The position numbers and the translations under genes are program-made. 64,000 nucleotides of DNA from Bin5 sp965200685 (GTDB lineage Bacteria > Chloroflexota > Anaerolineae > Caldilineales > Caldilineaceae): the NCBI GenBank assembly GCA_965200685.1, contig OZ241379.1:1240001-1304000 (forward strand). The letters run 5' to 3'. Positions 1-8,888 of the stretch are shown here, in pieces (positions within the stretch are counted from its first letter, which is position 1; every line of letters starts with the position of its first letter). The notes under the pieces were generated by a model, which saw nothing but the letters and a program-made list of their open reading frames with translations, had not been told where the DNA came from and searched no databases.

Positions 1-123
1 GTGCGGGTGACAGAACAGATCGTCACTGCCGGAAAGCATCTTGACATTGAAATCTTGGACCACCTGATCATCACCCGCACCAGTTTCGTCAGTTTGAAAG
101 AACGGAGATTGGGATTTGAATGA
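1..123 (+). CDS. radC: RadC/JAB-domain protein, C-terminal end only (partial)
   Basis: Frame 1 is open from the first base of the window to a TGA at 121-123 and encodes about 40 residues. The stretch reading LDIEILDHLIIT followed by FVSLKERRLGF matches the end of the RadC family, whose usual ending is a DHIIIG-type strand followed by SLKE. RadC proteins carry an MPN/JAB metalloprotease-like fold; the JAMM residues lie upstream, outside the window. The physiological role of RadC is unsettled despite the DNA-repair name. The call rests on a short but characteristic tail. Confidence 0.72.
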   Translation: MRVTEQIVTAGKHLDIEILDHLIITRTSFVSLKERRLGFE

Positions 124-158
124 GGGACGTGTAACTGCAATAGCGCAGGAACTCGTCG

Positions 159-965
159 CTAACTACTCTCTACCGGGGTGCTGACACTGTGTAGATAGTT
201 GGTTACCTCTCGGACAGTGTTAGCATTTAGTTGCTGGGCCCGTTTTGTGCGTACATACTTCTTGAGTTGCTCAACCCGTAACACCGGCAGAGAGGGGTTC
301 TCCAGTTCTAATTGTGTGGTTGGATTGATAAAAACAGCCGCGCTTTCGATAGGAATATCGCTGGCGTTCACAGTCAACTCTCCGCTAGATTCTGCGGCCT
401 GGAGCAGTTCTTGGACTTTCTGCATGGCCTCCTGCATCTCGCGTACGGGGTTGCCCAGTCCTTCCCTAGTAAAAGATGTGAGTATGCGGCCTAGATTAAA
501 CCGTTCTCGCCATCTATCACCATGAACCCTCACTGTTCCTTTGTCGCCGCGCACGAGGAATACCTGAACGCCCGGCGGTCCCACCAGCATATAGGGCACT
601 TCATCTAGCCCCCATAGGAAGAGCGCATATTTGTCATCAAACCCTTTCAGCCCGTTCTCTACAAGCTCATCCGGTCGGGCGATTTTCTTACTGCCCGGCC
701 AGCGGCGGGGAGCAAAGCGGTTGATGTAATAACTCCCTATATTGGAGGCAATAAAGCCTAGGGCCAGCGCACCAAAGCTGACAAACATCCAGTACTGTTG
801 GATAAAGGCGATGAGAGCATTGGCGGCTGGTTCGTCCGGCGGGAACCAGTTGGGCGTAAAGCTGGAGAGAAGGCCGACCAACAGTATCAGCAGCCCAGCC
901 TGTGTCATTCGTCGGCCCCGCTGTTCTTTGGATTTTATCGTTGTTAGATTACGGTATACTTTCAT
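159..965 (-). CDS. Uncharacterised two-helix membrane protein
   Basis: 268-residue protein that I do not recognise. After a basic N-terminus (residues 1-19) there are two hydrophobic segments at about 22-37 and 58-80, followed by a soluble region. The soluble part begins around residue 93 and includes DELVENGLKGFDDKY and a strand-rich VPYMLVGPPGVQVFLVRG segment, which loosely resembles the start of NERD-like (nuclease-related) domains of some membrane-anchored proteins. I would not assign a nuclease. The C-terminal third is helical. The first ATG (965) has GGAAG upstream at good distance; an internal ATG at residue 20 is an alternative. It lies tail to tail with the radC end. Confidence 0.6.
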   Translation of the reverse strand: MKVYRNLTTIKSKEQRGRRMTQAGLLILLVGLLSSFTPNWFPPDEPAANALIAFIQQYWMFVSFGALALGFIASNIGSYYINRFAPRRWPGSKKIARPDELVENGLKGFDDKYALFLWGLDEVPYMLVGPPGVQVFLVRGDKGTVRVHGDRWRERFNLGRILTSFTREGLGNPVREMQEAMQKVQELLQAAESSGELTVNASDIPIESAAVFINPTTQLELENPSLPVLRVEQLKKYVRTKRAQQLNANTVREVTNYLHSVSTPVESS

Positions 966-1041
966 GAAATAGGCTTCCAGTTTCTAATTGTTCGTTGTGT
1001 ATGATGTACTGCAGGTATTGGTGCCGAACAACTGGTGTTGA

Positions 1042-2070
1042 TTACCGATGGACAGCGACTAGTTCGTCACTCGTACCAATGACTTCCCCGATTCCTGCCT
1101 GAATTTCCTCCACGAGTCTCGTATCAATGGCCTGCTTGGCGACCCGAATTGTATGGCGGATGGCATTGGCATTGCTTCTGCCATGGCCGACGATGAGTAG
1201 ATTGGACAGCCCCAACAGTACGGCCCCGCCGTATTCACTGTAATCTAGCCGCCGGGCCATCCTGTGCAGGGCAGAGCGAACCAGCAGACCGCCGAGACTG
1301 CTGATCGGGCCAGCGGTGATCTCATCTAGCAGTACCCCCTGCAGCAGTTTGGCCATGCCCTCGGCCCCCTTCATAAAAATATTGCCTGTAAAGCCGTCAG
1401 TGACTACTACATCGGCCAGGCCGCTGGGCACGTCCCTCGCTTCAATGTTGCCTAGAAACTGGATGCCTGATGTCCGTTCCAGCAGAGAAGTGGCCTCCAG
1501 CACGAGCTGACTTCCCTTGCCTTCTTCTTCTCCATTGCTCAGGATATGCACGGTTGGGTCGTGTACGCCCATAATGCGGCGGGAATAGACACTGCCCATC
1601 ACCGCGAATTGCTGCAATTGCTCCGGCTTGACATCCGTATTGGCACCTATATCCAGAATCAAACAAAAGCCACGGGCGGTGGGAAAGGGGACGATCAGAG
1701 CTGGGCGCAGAATGCCTTGCATACGGCCGAAGTGCAAAATACCGGCAGCCACTGCACCGCCAGTATTGCCTGCGGTTACAAATGCATCGGCTTTCCCTTC
1801 CTTTACCAGCTTACAGGCCACAACCATGGAGCTGTCCTTCTTGGCGCGCACCGCTTTGGCTGGTTGGTCGGACATTTCAATCACTTCAAATGCAGGCACA
1901 ATCGGCAAATCCAGAGCATGCGTCGAATGCTGTGCCAACTCCCGCTCTATGACGTCCGGCCGACCGACCAGGGAGACGGTCACGTCGAACTGACGGGCTG
2001 CCAAAATCGCGCCAGCGATGCTCTCACGTGGCGCGTAATCTCCGCCCATGACATCTAGAGCAATATTCAT
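1042..2070 (-). CDS. plsX: Phosphate acyltransferase PlsX
   Basis: Makes acyl-phosphate from acyl-ACP and phosphate, the first step of the PlsX/PlsY route to lysophosphatidate at the inner face of the membrane. The protein starts MNIALDVMGGDYAP, the family hallmark, and has TAGNTGGAVAAG at about 99-110, DIGANTDVKP at about 140-149 and a C-terminal GFTGNIFMKGAEG. Length 342 residues, normal for the family. I chose the ATG at 2068-2070 because a GGAGG lies 9 bases upstream and the family begins here; the open frame runs 20 codons further but that part is unlike PlsX. It is divergent from the aldolase gene, and no fab genes sit next to it in this window. Confidence 0.95.
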   Translation of the reverse strand: MNIALDVMGGDYAPRESIAGAILAARQFDVTVSLVGRPDVIERELAQHSTHALDLPIVPAFEVIEMSDQPAKAVRAKKDSSMVVACKLVKEGKADAFVTAGNTGGAVAAGILHFGRMQGILRPALIVPFPTARGFCLILDIGANTDVKPEQLQQFAVMGSVYSRRIMGVHDPTVHILSNGEEEGKGSQLVLEATSLLERTSGIQFLGNIEARDVPSGLADVVVTDGFTGNIFMKGAEGMAKLLQGVLLDEITAGPISSLGGLLVRSALHRMARRLDYSEYGGAVLLGLSNLLIVGHGRSNANAIRHTIRVAKQAIDTRLVEEIQAGIGEVIGTSDELVAVHR

Positions 2071-2149
2071 GCAGACATTCCTCCGAGTTTGCTTTGTCCG
2101 ATGAAGCCGATATTTCCGGGTGCCAGGCAATTCAAATCAACTGAATGAT

Positions 2150-2163
2150 GAATGCTATACTAT
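2150..2163 (+). promoter_or_regulatory. Putative extended -10 promoter for the aldolase gene
   Basis: TGC-TATACT at 2153-2161 is an extended -10 with no clear -35. It sits about 55 bases before the aldolase start and between the divergent plsX and aldolase genes. It is the same -10 form seen elsewhere in the window. Confidence 0.42.
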
Positions 2164-2216
2164 TAGAACACCGAAGCATATGAGAAGTTGCCCAGAGAAT
2201 TGATGGAGTCGGCAAA

Positions 2217-2879
2217 ATGGATTATGGAATTGATGAGATGGCGCAGAGAGTGCGGACCGATGGCATTGTGGCGATCGTGCGGGGCGATTTCCCGATGCAG
2301 AAAGTTCTGGAAATCGGGGATGCACTGCTGGCCGCGCCGCTGCTAGTGATGGAAGTGACACTCAACACCCCTGGCGCGCTAGAATTGATCCAGATGTTGC
2401 GGGCCCGCTTCGGCGAAACGATGAGTGTCGGGGCCGGGACCGTCCGTACAGTGGATCAGTTCGATGCGGCCGTGGCTGTGGGCGCGCAGTTCACCGTCGC
2501 CCCAGGGCTGAATCCGGCTGTCGTCACTCAGGCCCAGAAAGCTGATATCCTGCACATCCCCGGTGTCTATACTGCTAGTGAAGTGGACACTGCCCACGCG
2601 GCCGGCTCTCGGCTCTTGAAGCTCTTCCCCGCAAATATCGGCGGTCCCGCCTACCTTAAGGCCCTGCGCGCCCCGTTGGATGATATCAGCTTTGTCCCCA
2701 CCGGTGGTATTGGTCCGGAGAATGCCACAGACTGGGCCCAGGCCGGTGCTGTGGCCCTAGGCGTAGGCAGCAGCCTCGTCACTGGGCCAGACCAGCCCAT
2801 GGCCGACCTGATCAGCCGGGCGCGATCCTTACGCCAGGCATGGGAGGCAAGTCAAACTGCAATGACCGCTGGCCAGTAA
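2217..2879 (+). CDS. eda: KDPG/KHG aldolase family protein
   Basis: Class I aldolase that cleaves 2-keto-3-deoxy-6-phosphogluconate (or a related keto-hydroxy acid) to pyruvate and an aldehyde. All key elements are visible: Arg22 in VAIVRG, Glu46 in MEVTL, the VGAGT phosphate loop at 71-75, Schiff-base Lys135 in KLFPAN, PTGGI at 161-165 and GVGSSL near the end. 220 residues, usual length. A weak GATGGAGT lies upstream of the chosen ATG; an ATG at residue 8 is possible. No KDPG dehydratase or sugar kinase gene is adjacent, so the physiological substrate (KDPG, KDPGal or KHG) is open. Confidence 0.88.
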   Translation: MDYGIDEMAQRVRTDGIVAIVRGDFPMQKVLEIGDALLAAPLLVMEVTLNTPGALELIQMLRARFGETMSVGAGTVRTVDQFDAAVAVGAQFTVAPGLNPAVVTQAQKADILHIPGVYTASEVDTAHAAGSRLLKLFPANIGGPAYLKALRAPLDDISFVPTGGIGPENATDWAQAGAVALGVGSSLVTGPDQPMADLISRARSLRQAWEASQTAMTAGQ

Positions 2880-2913
2880 CTGCAGTGACTACGGTGTTAC
2901 GTGCTTCCGTTGC

Positions 2914-4626
2914 CTATCCCCGCAACTCATTCATGGCTATGGGCAGGAATGGCAGTAGATCCCGGGCAACGACGCCTGCGGGACCGATCTCTTGTTCGCA
3001 GAGTTCACCGGCCCGTCCGTGGAGCCAGGCACCTAGGCAGGCCGCATGGAAAGGGGATAACCCTTGGCCCATCAGGCCTGTGATGGCACCGGCGAGGATG
3101 TCGCCGCTGCCAGCAGTAGCTAGGGCAGGGGTAGCCACCGGCAGGACAGCTAGTCGTCCGTCCGGATGGGCAATGACCGTATACGGCCCTTTGAGTAGGA
3201 CGACAGCATTCCAGGTAGCGGCTTTCTCTCGGGCCAATGACCAGCGCTTGTTGATAACTGCTGAAGGCAGGCCGCAGAGCCGGGCCATCTCTGCTGGGTG
3301 GGGCGTCAGAACGCAGGCGGCCGGCAGAAGCGATGGCCAGTCATCCAATTGGGCTAGGTTGTTGAGACCATCCGCATCAATGACCGTCGGCGGCAGGGGG
3401 GGAATGTTCGCGGGTGGTTGTTCCCGGCCGTGCAGGGATCTGAAGGAGAAGCTGTCTTCCGTACTATCCCCTACCCGGTCGTCTGCTGTGGCGAATTCTC
3501 TCGGCAATGCAGTGGGGGGTTGCCTGTGTTTTCTGCTCAAGAACTGTTGCAGAAAGGTACGGGTAGCGTTCGCTTGGCCGAGGCCGCAACCGATGAGAAG
3601 GGCATCGTAATCGTTAAGCACTTGGTTGATGGTGCCCACTGCATCTGCATTTATAACACCTAGGTCATGGCTGAGGAGCAGCCAGGTGGGCTCGGCCAGA
3701 GCGGACGACACAGACATCCACACTGGCTGGGGCACAGCACCGGTCACCAACCCCGCGCCAACACGTCCCATAGCCGCGCAACTGAGCAAGACAGCCCCAG
3801 GGAAGTTGACGCAGCCAACGATGGCCATTCCTTTGCCAAATGTACCTTTGTGGCTGTTGTTGCTCCGTTCTGGCAGGAGGCCCGCTACATATTCTGGAGT
3901 AAGGAAGAATGTGAGGATGTCGGCGGTCAGTTCTGGGGGGATGCCGATGTCCGCCATCACTAGGTCGCCGAGAATGGCCGCGCCGGGGAACTGGAAGTGG
4001 CCGGTCTTGGCGCAGCCGAAGGTGACGGTCATGTCAGCAGGGACCGTATGCGGGTCGAGTACGCCGCTGTCAGCGTGCAGGCCACTGGGCACATCTACGC
4101 AGACTACAGCTAGTTTGTCCTGAAGGGACAGACGACGGCTGCGGGCGTGGGTGAGTTGCCTACAGATGCGGGCTAGTTCGCCTTTGATGGGGCGGTTCGC
4201 GCCTGTACCCAAGAGCGCATCCACGACGACCACAGCTTCGTCCAGCCAAGCGGCCAGTTGTAGCGAATCAGGGTCCTCTTGTGCGCTGTGGGTAGGAACG
4301 TTGCGCTTGATCAGTTGAGCGAAATGGCCTTCATAATCATCTTGCGGCGCGGTTTTACGCTTCCATAGATAGATCCGTACAGGATAACCGGCGTCGCTGA
4401 GATGACGGGCACAGACTAGCCCGTCGCCGCCATTGTTGCCCGGCCCCACGAGTACCAAGACAGGCGCATCCGTCGTATGGAGAAATCTCTTCTGAATGGC
4501 GTCAGCTACGGCTATACCAGCCTGTTCCATCATCGCCGCGTAGCTTTGCCCAGCCGCGTCAGCCTCCTTTTCCAGCCGCTGCATCTCGGCAACGGAGACG
4601 ATTCGTGTATGAGGGGAGATGTTCAT
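2914..4626 (-). CDS. nnr: Bifunctional NAD(P)HX epimerase / ADP-dependent NAD(P)HX dehydratase
   Basis: Repairs hydrated NADH and NADPH. The N-terminal half (about 1-235) is the YjeF_N epimerase, with VGPGNNGGDG at 60-69, DALLGTG at 136-142 and CVDVPSG at 176-182. The C-terminal half (about 255-560) is the NnrD dehydratase, related to ribokinases, with GKGMAIVG near 264, VIDADGLNNL near 415, VLTPHPAEMARL, VLLKGPY and TAGSGDILAG. Between the nucleotide-fold halves of NnrD there is an unusual polar, proline-rich insert at about 366-414, absent from typical proteins. The start at 4626 has GAGG upstream. 570 residues; E. coli Nnr is about 515, and the insert explains most of the difference. Confidence 0.93.
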   Translation of the reverse strand: MNISPHTRIVSVAEMQRLEKEADAAGQSYAAMMEQAGIAVADAIQKRFLHTTDAPVLVLVGPGNNGGDGLVCARHLSDAGYPVRIYLWKRKTAPQDDYEGHFAQLIKRNVPTHSAQEDPDSLQLAAWLDEAVVVVDALLGTGANRPIKGELARICRQLTHARSRRLSLQDKLAVVCVDVPSGLHADSGVLDPHTVPADMTVTFGCAKTGHFQFPGAAILGDLVMADIGIPPELTADILTFFLTPEYVAGLLPERSNNSHKGTFGKGMAIVGCVNFPGAVLLSCAAMGRVGAGLVTGAVPQPVWMSVSSALAEPTWLLLSHDLGVINADAVGTINQVLNDYDALLIGCGLGQANATRTFLQQFLSRKHRQPPTALPREFATADDRVGDSTEDSFSFRSLHGREQPPANIPPLPPTVIDADGLNNLAQLDDWPSLLPAACVLTPHPAEMARLCGLPSAVINKRWSLAREKAATWNAVVLLKGPYTVIAHPDGRLAVLPVATPALATAGSGDILAGAITGLMGQGLSPFHAACLGAWLHGRAGELCEQEIGPAGVVARDLLPFLPIAMNELRG

Positions 4627-4663
4627 GGGATACCTCGCGAAAGACAGAGCTTAGAACACAACC

Positions 4664-4672
4664 AGTATAGCA
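4664..4672 (-). promoter_or_regulatory. Putative extended -10 for nnr
   Basis: On the minus strand TGC-TATACT lies about 40 bases before the nnr start. It is flanked by inverted AACACA (4655-4660) and TGTGTT (4674-4679), which could be an operator over the -10 or a weak terminator hairpin for the upstream amidohydrolase gene. Confidence 0.4.
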
Positions 4673-4690
4673 TGTGTTTTCTTGCTGCGT

Positions 4691-6298
4691 CTAGTCGATG
4701 TCCGCATATACAAAGGCACCATCAAAGAGAGTGGCTTCCACGTCCGTCTCCAGAATCGCCATGGGATGAATGTTGAAAATGTCTTGGGAGAGGACCACTA
4801 GATCGGCGAATTTACCTGGTGTAATGCTACCTTGGCTGTTTTCTGTGCCGCCGGCGTAGGCCGCGCCGACAGTATAGGCCCAGACTGCCTCCTTGACGGT
4901 CAAGCATTGGTCGGGATACCAGCCATTACCGCCAGGGCTGCCATCGGCCCGCATACGAGTAACGGCTGCGTGGATGCCCTGCATCACATTTGGCGTCTCC
5001 ACCGGCGCGTCGGAGCCAAAGGCCAGCTTTGCACCGCTATCCCATAGACTACGAAAGGCGTATGCGTAGCGACTCCGCTCTCCCCAATATTTGTCGGCGA
5101 TGTGCATATCTTGGGTGGCGTGGATCGGCTGTACTGATGGGATAATGCCCAGTTCCGCAAAGCGGGGAATATCGTCTGGATGCAGAATCTGCGCGTGCTC
5201 AATACGATGGCGCAGGTGCAATCCTTTGCCAGCTTTGCGGCTCGCTTCCAGTGTGTCCAGCACCATGCGGTTGGCCCTGTCGCCGATGGCGTGGGTGACG
5301 ACAGACAGCCCGGCATCCACGGCTCGTTCGACGATGTCCGCCATCTCCTCTGCAGTGGTGACCGGGATGCCGAGATTGTGCGGCTCTCCCTCATAAGGAG
5401 CCAGCATCCAGGCGGTGCGGGGCCCGAGCGCGCCATCGCTGAAGACTTTCACGCCACCGATACGCAAAAGCGCATCCCCAATCCCTGTATGTAGGCCTAG
5501 ACGGATGGCACTGTCCAGTTCGGCGACAGGAATCTGGGCGACGGTGCGTAGCGTCAGGTTGTTGTCCGCGCGTATCTGTTGAATGGCGCGTAGAGACAGC
5601 GCGGCCTCTTTCGTATGTATGCCAACGATCCCCATGCGGTTGACCATCTGCTGCGCGTGGCGTACCGCGGCCACTGCCTCCTCAAGGGATGGCTCCGTCA
5701 GCAGTCGAAAGGCCAAGGCCATGGCTGTCTCTAGCAGAATGCCGGTTGGCTGTCCTTTTTCATCCCGCATGATCTCACCGCCCTCCGGGTCCGCTGTGTC
5801 CCCTGTGATCCCGGCCAACTTCAGGGCATAGCTGTTCAGCCAACTGGCGTGACCACACTTACGCTGCAACAAGACCGGATGATCCGGAGCGACTGCATCT
5901 AACGCCGCGGCCGTGGGGAAGGCCCCACCTTCCCAGCTTGACTGGTCCCAGCCGCGCCCGCTGAGCCACTGACCCCTAGGCGTCTCTGCAGCCCGTCTCT
6001 GTACCCGTTCTAGTGCAGATGGCAGTGTTGGCGTATCGACCAGATCGATCTCTCGTAGACTCAAGCCATAGGAAAGAAAGTGGATGTGGGCATCAATGAA
6101 GCCGGGCACGACTGTGCGACCGTGCAGATTCACCGTGCGACCACCTCTGGCCAGAAGTGCATGAACTTCGTCGTCGCTACCCACAGCGACGACGCGATTC
6201 CCCGCGATCGCGACCGCCGAAACCTGGGGATGCTGTGGATCCATCGTATGAATATTGCCGTTGAGAAGTACCAAATTTGCTTGCACGAGACGCTCCAT
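4691..6298 (-). CDS. YtcJ-type metal-dependent amidohydrolase
   Basis: Amidohydrolase-superfamily enzyme of the Amidohydro_3/YtcJ group. Substrates of the group are mostly unknown; related enzymes cleave cyclic amides and N-acyl compounds. The N-terminal beta-sandwich strand LLNGNIHTMD is followed by the metal site HIH at 71-73 (DAHIHFLS), then THAIGDRAN, RIEHAQILHPDD and the late metal-ligand segment FGSDAPVETPNV. About 535 residues, usual length. I chose the ATG at 6296-6298 since family members start just before the LVNGNI strand; an upstream TTG at 6367 lacks a sensible ribosome site. It stops 64 bases before nnr and may be co-transcribed with it. Confidence 0.85.
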   Translation of the reverse strand: MERLVQANLVLLNGNIHTMDPQHPQVSAVAIAGNRVVAVGSDDEVHALLARGGRTVNLHGRTVVPGFIDAHIHFLSYGLSLREIDLVDTPTLPSALERVQRRAAETPRGQWLSGRGWDQSSWEGGAFPTAAALDAVAPDHPVLLQRKCGHASWLNSYALKLAGITGDTADPEGGEIMRDEKGQPTGILLETAMALAFRLLTEPSLEEAVAAVRHAQQMVNRMGIVGIHTKEAALSLRAIQQIRADNNLTLRTVAQIPVAELDSAIRLGLHTGIGDALLRIGGVKVFSDGALGPRTAWMLAPYEGEPHNLGIPVTTAEEMADIVERAVDAGLSVVTHAIGDRANRMVLDTLEASRKAGKGLHLRHRIEHAQILHPDDIPRFAELGIIPSVQPIHATQDMHIADKYWGERSRYAYAFRSLWDSGAKLAFGSDAPVETPNVMQGIHAAVTRMRADGSPGGNGWYPDQCLTVKEAVWAYTVGAAYAGGTENSQGSITPGKFADLVVLSQDIFNIHPMAILETDVEATLFDGAFVYADID

Positions 6299-6408
6299 GT
6301 GTAGGCTACAGTGGTTCTTGGCGAATAATTGCCGCCACTTGTTACTCGGGTGATATACTGCTTGCAATTCTCTCCTATGGTATCATTCCTATCTATGACC
6401 ATTGGAAT

Positions 6409-6417
6409 TGGTATACT
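6409..6417 (+). promoter_or_regulatory. Putative extended -10 promoter for the YfhO-like gene
   Basis: TGG-TATACT ends 29 bases before the ATG at 6447, with GGAGC in between. A second candidate, TGA-TATACT, lies at 6351-6359 with TTGCCG 19 bases further upstream. Either would leave the TTG codon at 6402 inside or ahead of the promoter, which favours the ATG start. Confidence 0.42.
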
Positions 6418-6446
6418 CCTGGCCTGCTGTGGAGCGGCACAATGAC

Positions 6447-8855
6447 ATGATTACAATGACATGGCTGAGGGCTCGGCGCAATGAATGGCATTGGGATCTG
6501 CTGGCCGTGAGTGTGCTGGGGGGTATGATTACGGCCTTTTTTTGGCGTACACTCAGCGGCGATGTATACCAGCCGGCCGATGGCGGAGATCTGGTCAGCT
6601 TTCTCTTCCCCACCTATCGGTTCGCCGCACACACTCTCAGTCAGGGCCGGCTGCCTCTGTGGAACCCACATCTCTACGGAGGCGCACCTTTTATTGGCGA
6701 TATTCAGGCGGGATTTCTGTATCCGCCAAATCTCCTGCTATTTTTGCTCAGGCCGTATTTTGACTATAGCTGGATGCAGTTGTTCAGCATTGGCCATCTC
6801 TGGTGGGCCGGGGCGGGTGTTTACGTACTGGTGCGTACCCTCGGCCACAGCCGGCCTGCCGCGCTACTGGCTGGGCTTGCCTTCAGCTGCAGCGATGCCC
6901 TGTTCATTCATCTAGGCAATCTCAATCTAATCGCCGTTCTGTCGTGGGTCGGCTGGATTCTGGCCGCCTACCAGCGGGCCCTGACCCGGCCCAGGCCAAG
7001 CTGGGCCGGTATCTCTGCTGCGCTCTACGCCATGGCCAACTATGCCGGCCACGCGCAGAGCAGCTATTACATCGGCATGGCTGTGGGAGTGTATACGGTC
7101 GTGTTCTGTGTCCTGTCCCCTGTGGCCCGTAACTGGCGTGGTTTTTGGGGTTCACTGGTCACCTCTCCCCTCTTCACTGCAGTTACGGTCTTCATACTCA
7201 CATTGCTCATGTCTGCGCCTATCTTCCTACCTTCAGCGGAACTGCTGCTCTTCAGCAGCCGGGCAGTGTTCGCCTATCAAGAAACTGTAGAATTTTCATT
7301 AGCACCGCTACCGGCCTTGGTTGGCCTGCTAACGCCGGGCTTTTTTGGACGAGGGCCGGCCCTCCATTGGGGCTTGTGGGAGCGGGTAGAACTGCCTTAT
7401 GTGGGGGTGGTGACGTTGCTCCTCGCGGCCGGGGCCTTCCTATTTCCCATGTCGGCGAAACGACGCCGATTGCTTCCTTGGCTGGTGCTGGCTCTGTTTG
7501 GATTTGTAGTGGCCCTAGGCATCTACGCGCCGCTTCATGGCTGGCTAACGCAGATTCTTCCCGGCTTTGGCAGCTTCCGCGCCCCAGCCAGAGCGATCAT
7601 CCTGTGGGCCCTGGCAGTGTCTGTGCTGGCGGCCATGGGGTTGGATGCACTGATAGGGAATCGGGGAGTAGGGGGCCAGGAAGCGGTAGGCAGCAGACAG
7701 TTTACACAGCCTGGCCTACCCAGTGCCCAGTACGCATTGCTCATTCGATCTGGCGGCCTCGCACTCCTCCTTTTTGTCACACCGCTGATGTTCGTCTCAC
7801 TGCTCGTGTTACAGACGGACCCAGTCGCATTCTTACGGGCATCAATCGCGGGCCTGGCCCTAGTCCTGGCGACTGCTACGTGGCTGGCTACTTGGCTGCT
7901 GCTCGCGCTGTATTGCAGCCAACGGTTATCGGATAAGTTCTTGGCCGGATTGCTGCTCCTTCTCCTCTTGGTAGAATTGGCGGCAGCGGGCGCGTACACG
8001 GACATCAGCGAAACCGAGCCGACACGTGGCTTTGTGCATCCAGAAATTGTGACATTTCTACAGGAGCAGACAGCTGCCGGAGGAGTGCTGCAGGATTCGC
8101 AAGCGGCATCACCATACCGAATTGATGCCCGTACCAGCATTGACGATCTGTGGCAGCCGGACACCGCCGCGCTGGTCGGGTTGATGGATGTGTGGGGGGT
8201 GGCTAATCCGCTGGTGTTGCACCATTGGGAACATCTGTGGGAAAGTAGCGGCGGACGGGACACCCGGCTATATGATCTGTTCAACGTGCGTTTCGTGCTT
8301 GTACGGGATGGCACGCCTTTGCCGGCGCAGTTTACGTTGGCGTTTGACGCGCCCGGCCCTCTCGCTATCTATGAAAATCCTGATCCACTTCCCCGCGCTT
8401 GGCTGGTTGCGAATGCCCAGATCGTCCCCAATGAAGAGGCTGCACTGGCCGCGTTGCAACAACCAGCATTCGACCCGTTACAGACCGTGATCTTGACGGT
8501 TGACGCCGCGCCTCCGACGCCCGCAGAATCGCCATTGTTGCAAGCTGGCTCTCCATTGTCAGTCCTCTCGTACACAGAAAGTGAAATCATTGTGGCGGTC
8601 CGTGGGGAGAGGCCAGGCTATCTGGTCCTCAGTGAAGTCTGGTATCCGGGCTGGCGGGCAAGGGTGAACGGAGAAGCCGCCCCGGTCTTGCGGGCTAACT
8701 ACGCGCTGCGGGCGGTGCCGCTGCCCGCAGGGGAATCGACTGTGCGCTTGTGGTATGCACCGGATAGCTGGCACTGGGGATTGGCTCTGTTTGGGCTGGG
8801 AATCATGCTGCTGGGGCTGCTCCTGTGGGAAAATCGGAGGCGTCAACAGCGATGA
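6447..8855 (+). CDS. YfhO-family polytopic membrane protein (putative lipid-linked glycosyltransferase)
   Basis: About 802 residues. After a basic N-terminus, the first helix (about 16-32) is followed by the family signature PLWNPHLYGGAPF, then roughly a dozen hydrophobic helices up to about residue 525 and a large extracytoplasmic C-terminal region with one last helix (HWGLALFGLGIMLLGLLLW). This is the YfhO architecture (GT-C-like fold); B. subtilis YfhO is implicated in glycosylation of lipoteichoic acid, and the donor here is unknown. The C-terminal soluble part has the ENPDPLPRAWLV and WYPGWRARVNG segments typical of the family. I prefer the ATG at 6447 over the TTG at 6402 because of the promoter placement. 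Confidence 0.85.
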   Translation: MITMTWLRARRNEWHWDLLAVSVLGGMITAFFWRTLSGDVYQPADGGDLVSFLFPTYRFAAHTLSQGRLPLWNPHLYGGAPFIGDIQAGFLYPPNLLLFLLRPYFDYSWMQLFSIGHLWWAGAGVYVLVRTLGHSRPAALLAGLAFSCSDALFIHLGNLNLIAVLSWVGWILAAYQRALTRPRPSWAGISAALYAMANYAGHAQSSYYIGMAVGVYTVVFCVLSPVARNWRGFWGSLVTSPLFTAVTVFILTLLMSAPIFLPSAELLLFSSRAVFAYQETVEFSLAPLPALVGLLTPGFFGRGPALHWGLWERVELPYVGVVTLLLAAGAFLFPMSAKRRRLLPWLVLALFGFVVALGIYAPLHGWLTQILPGFGSFRAPARAIILWALAVSVLAAMGLDALIGNRGVGGQEAVGSRQFTQPGLPSAQYALLIRSGGLALLLFVTPLMFVSLLVLQTDPVAFLRASIAGLALVLATATWLATWLLLALYCSQRLSDKFLAGLLLLLLLVELAAAGAYTDISETEPTRGFVHPEIVTFLQEQTAAGGVLQDSQAASPYRIDARTSIDDLWQPDTAALVGLMDVWGVANPLVLHHWEHLWESSGGRDTRLYDLFNVRFVLVRDGTPLPAQFTLAFDAPGPLAIYENPDPLPRAWLVANAQIVPNEEAALAALQQPAFDPLQTVILTVDAAPPTPAESPLLQAGSPLSVLSYTESEIIVAVRGERPGYLVLSEVWYPGWRARVNGEAAPVLRANYALRAVPLPAGESTVRLWYAPDSWHWGLALFGLGIMLLGLLLWENRRRQQR

Positions 8856-8888
8856 TGACCTCAAAATTCATTCGTTTGCTTCTCCTTC

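Noticed and set aside
2071..2130. N-terminal extension of PlsX
   Set aside because: The family starts at MNIALDVMGGD and a strong ribosome site fits that ATG.
7535..8314. Long minus-strand open frame (259 codons) inside the YfhO-like gene
   Set aside because: Composition is Arg/Ser-rich and without motifs; it is a shadow of the large plus-strand gene.
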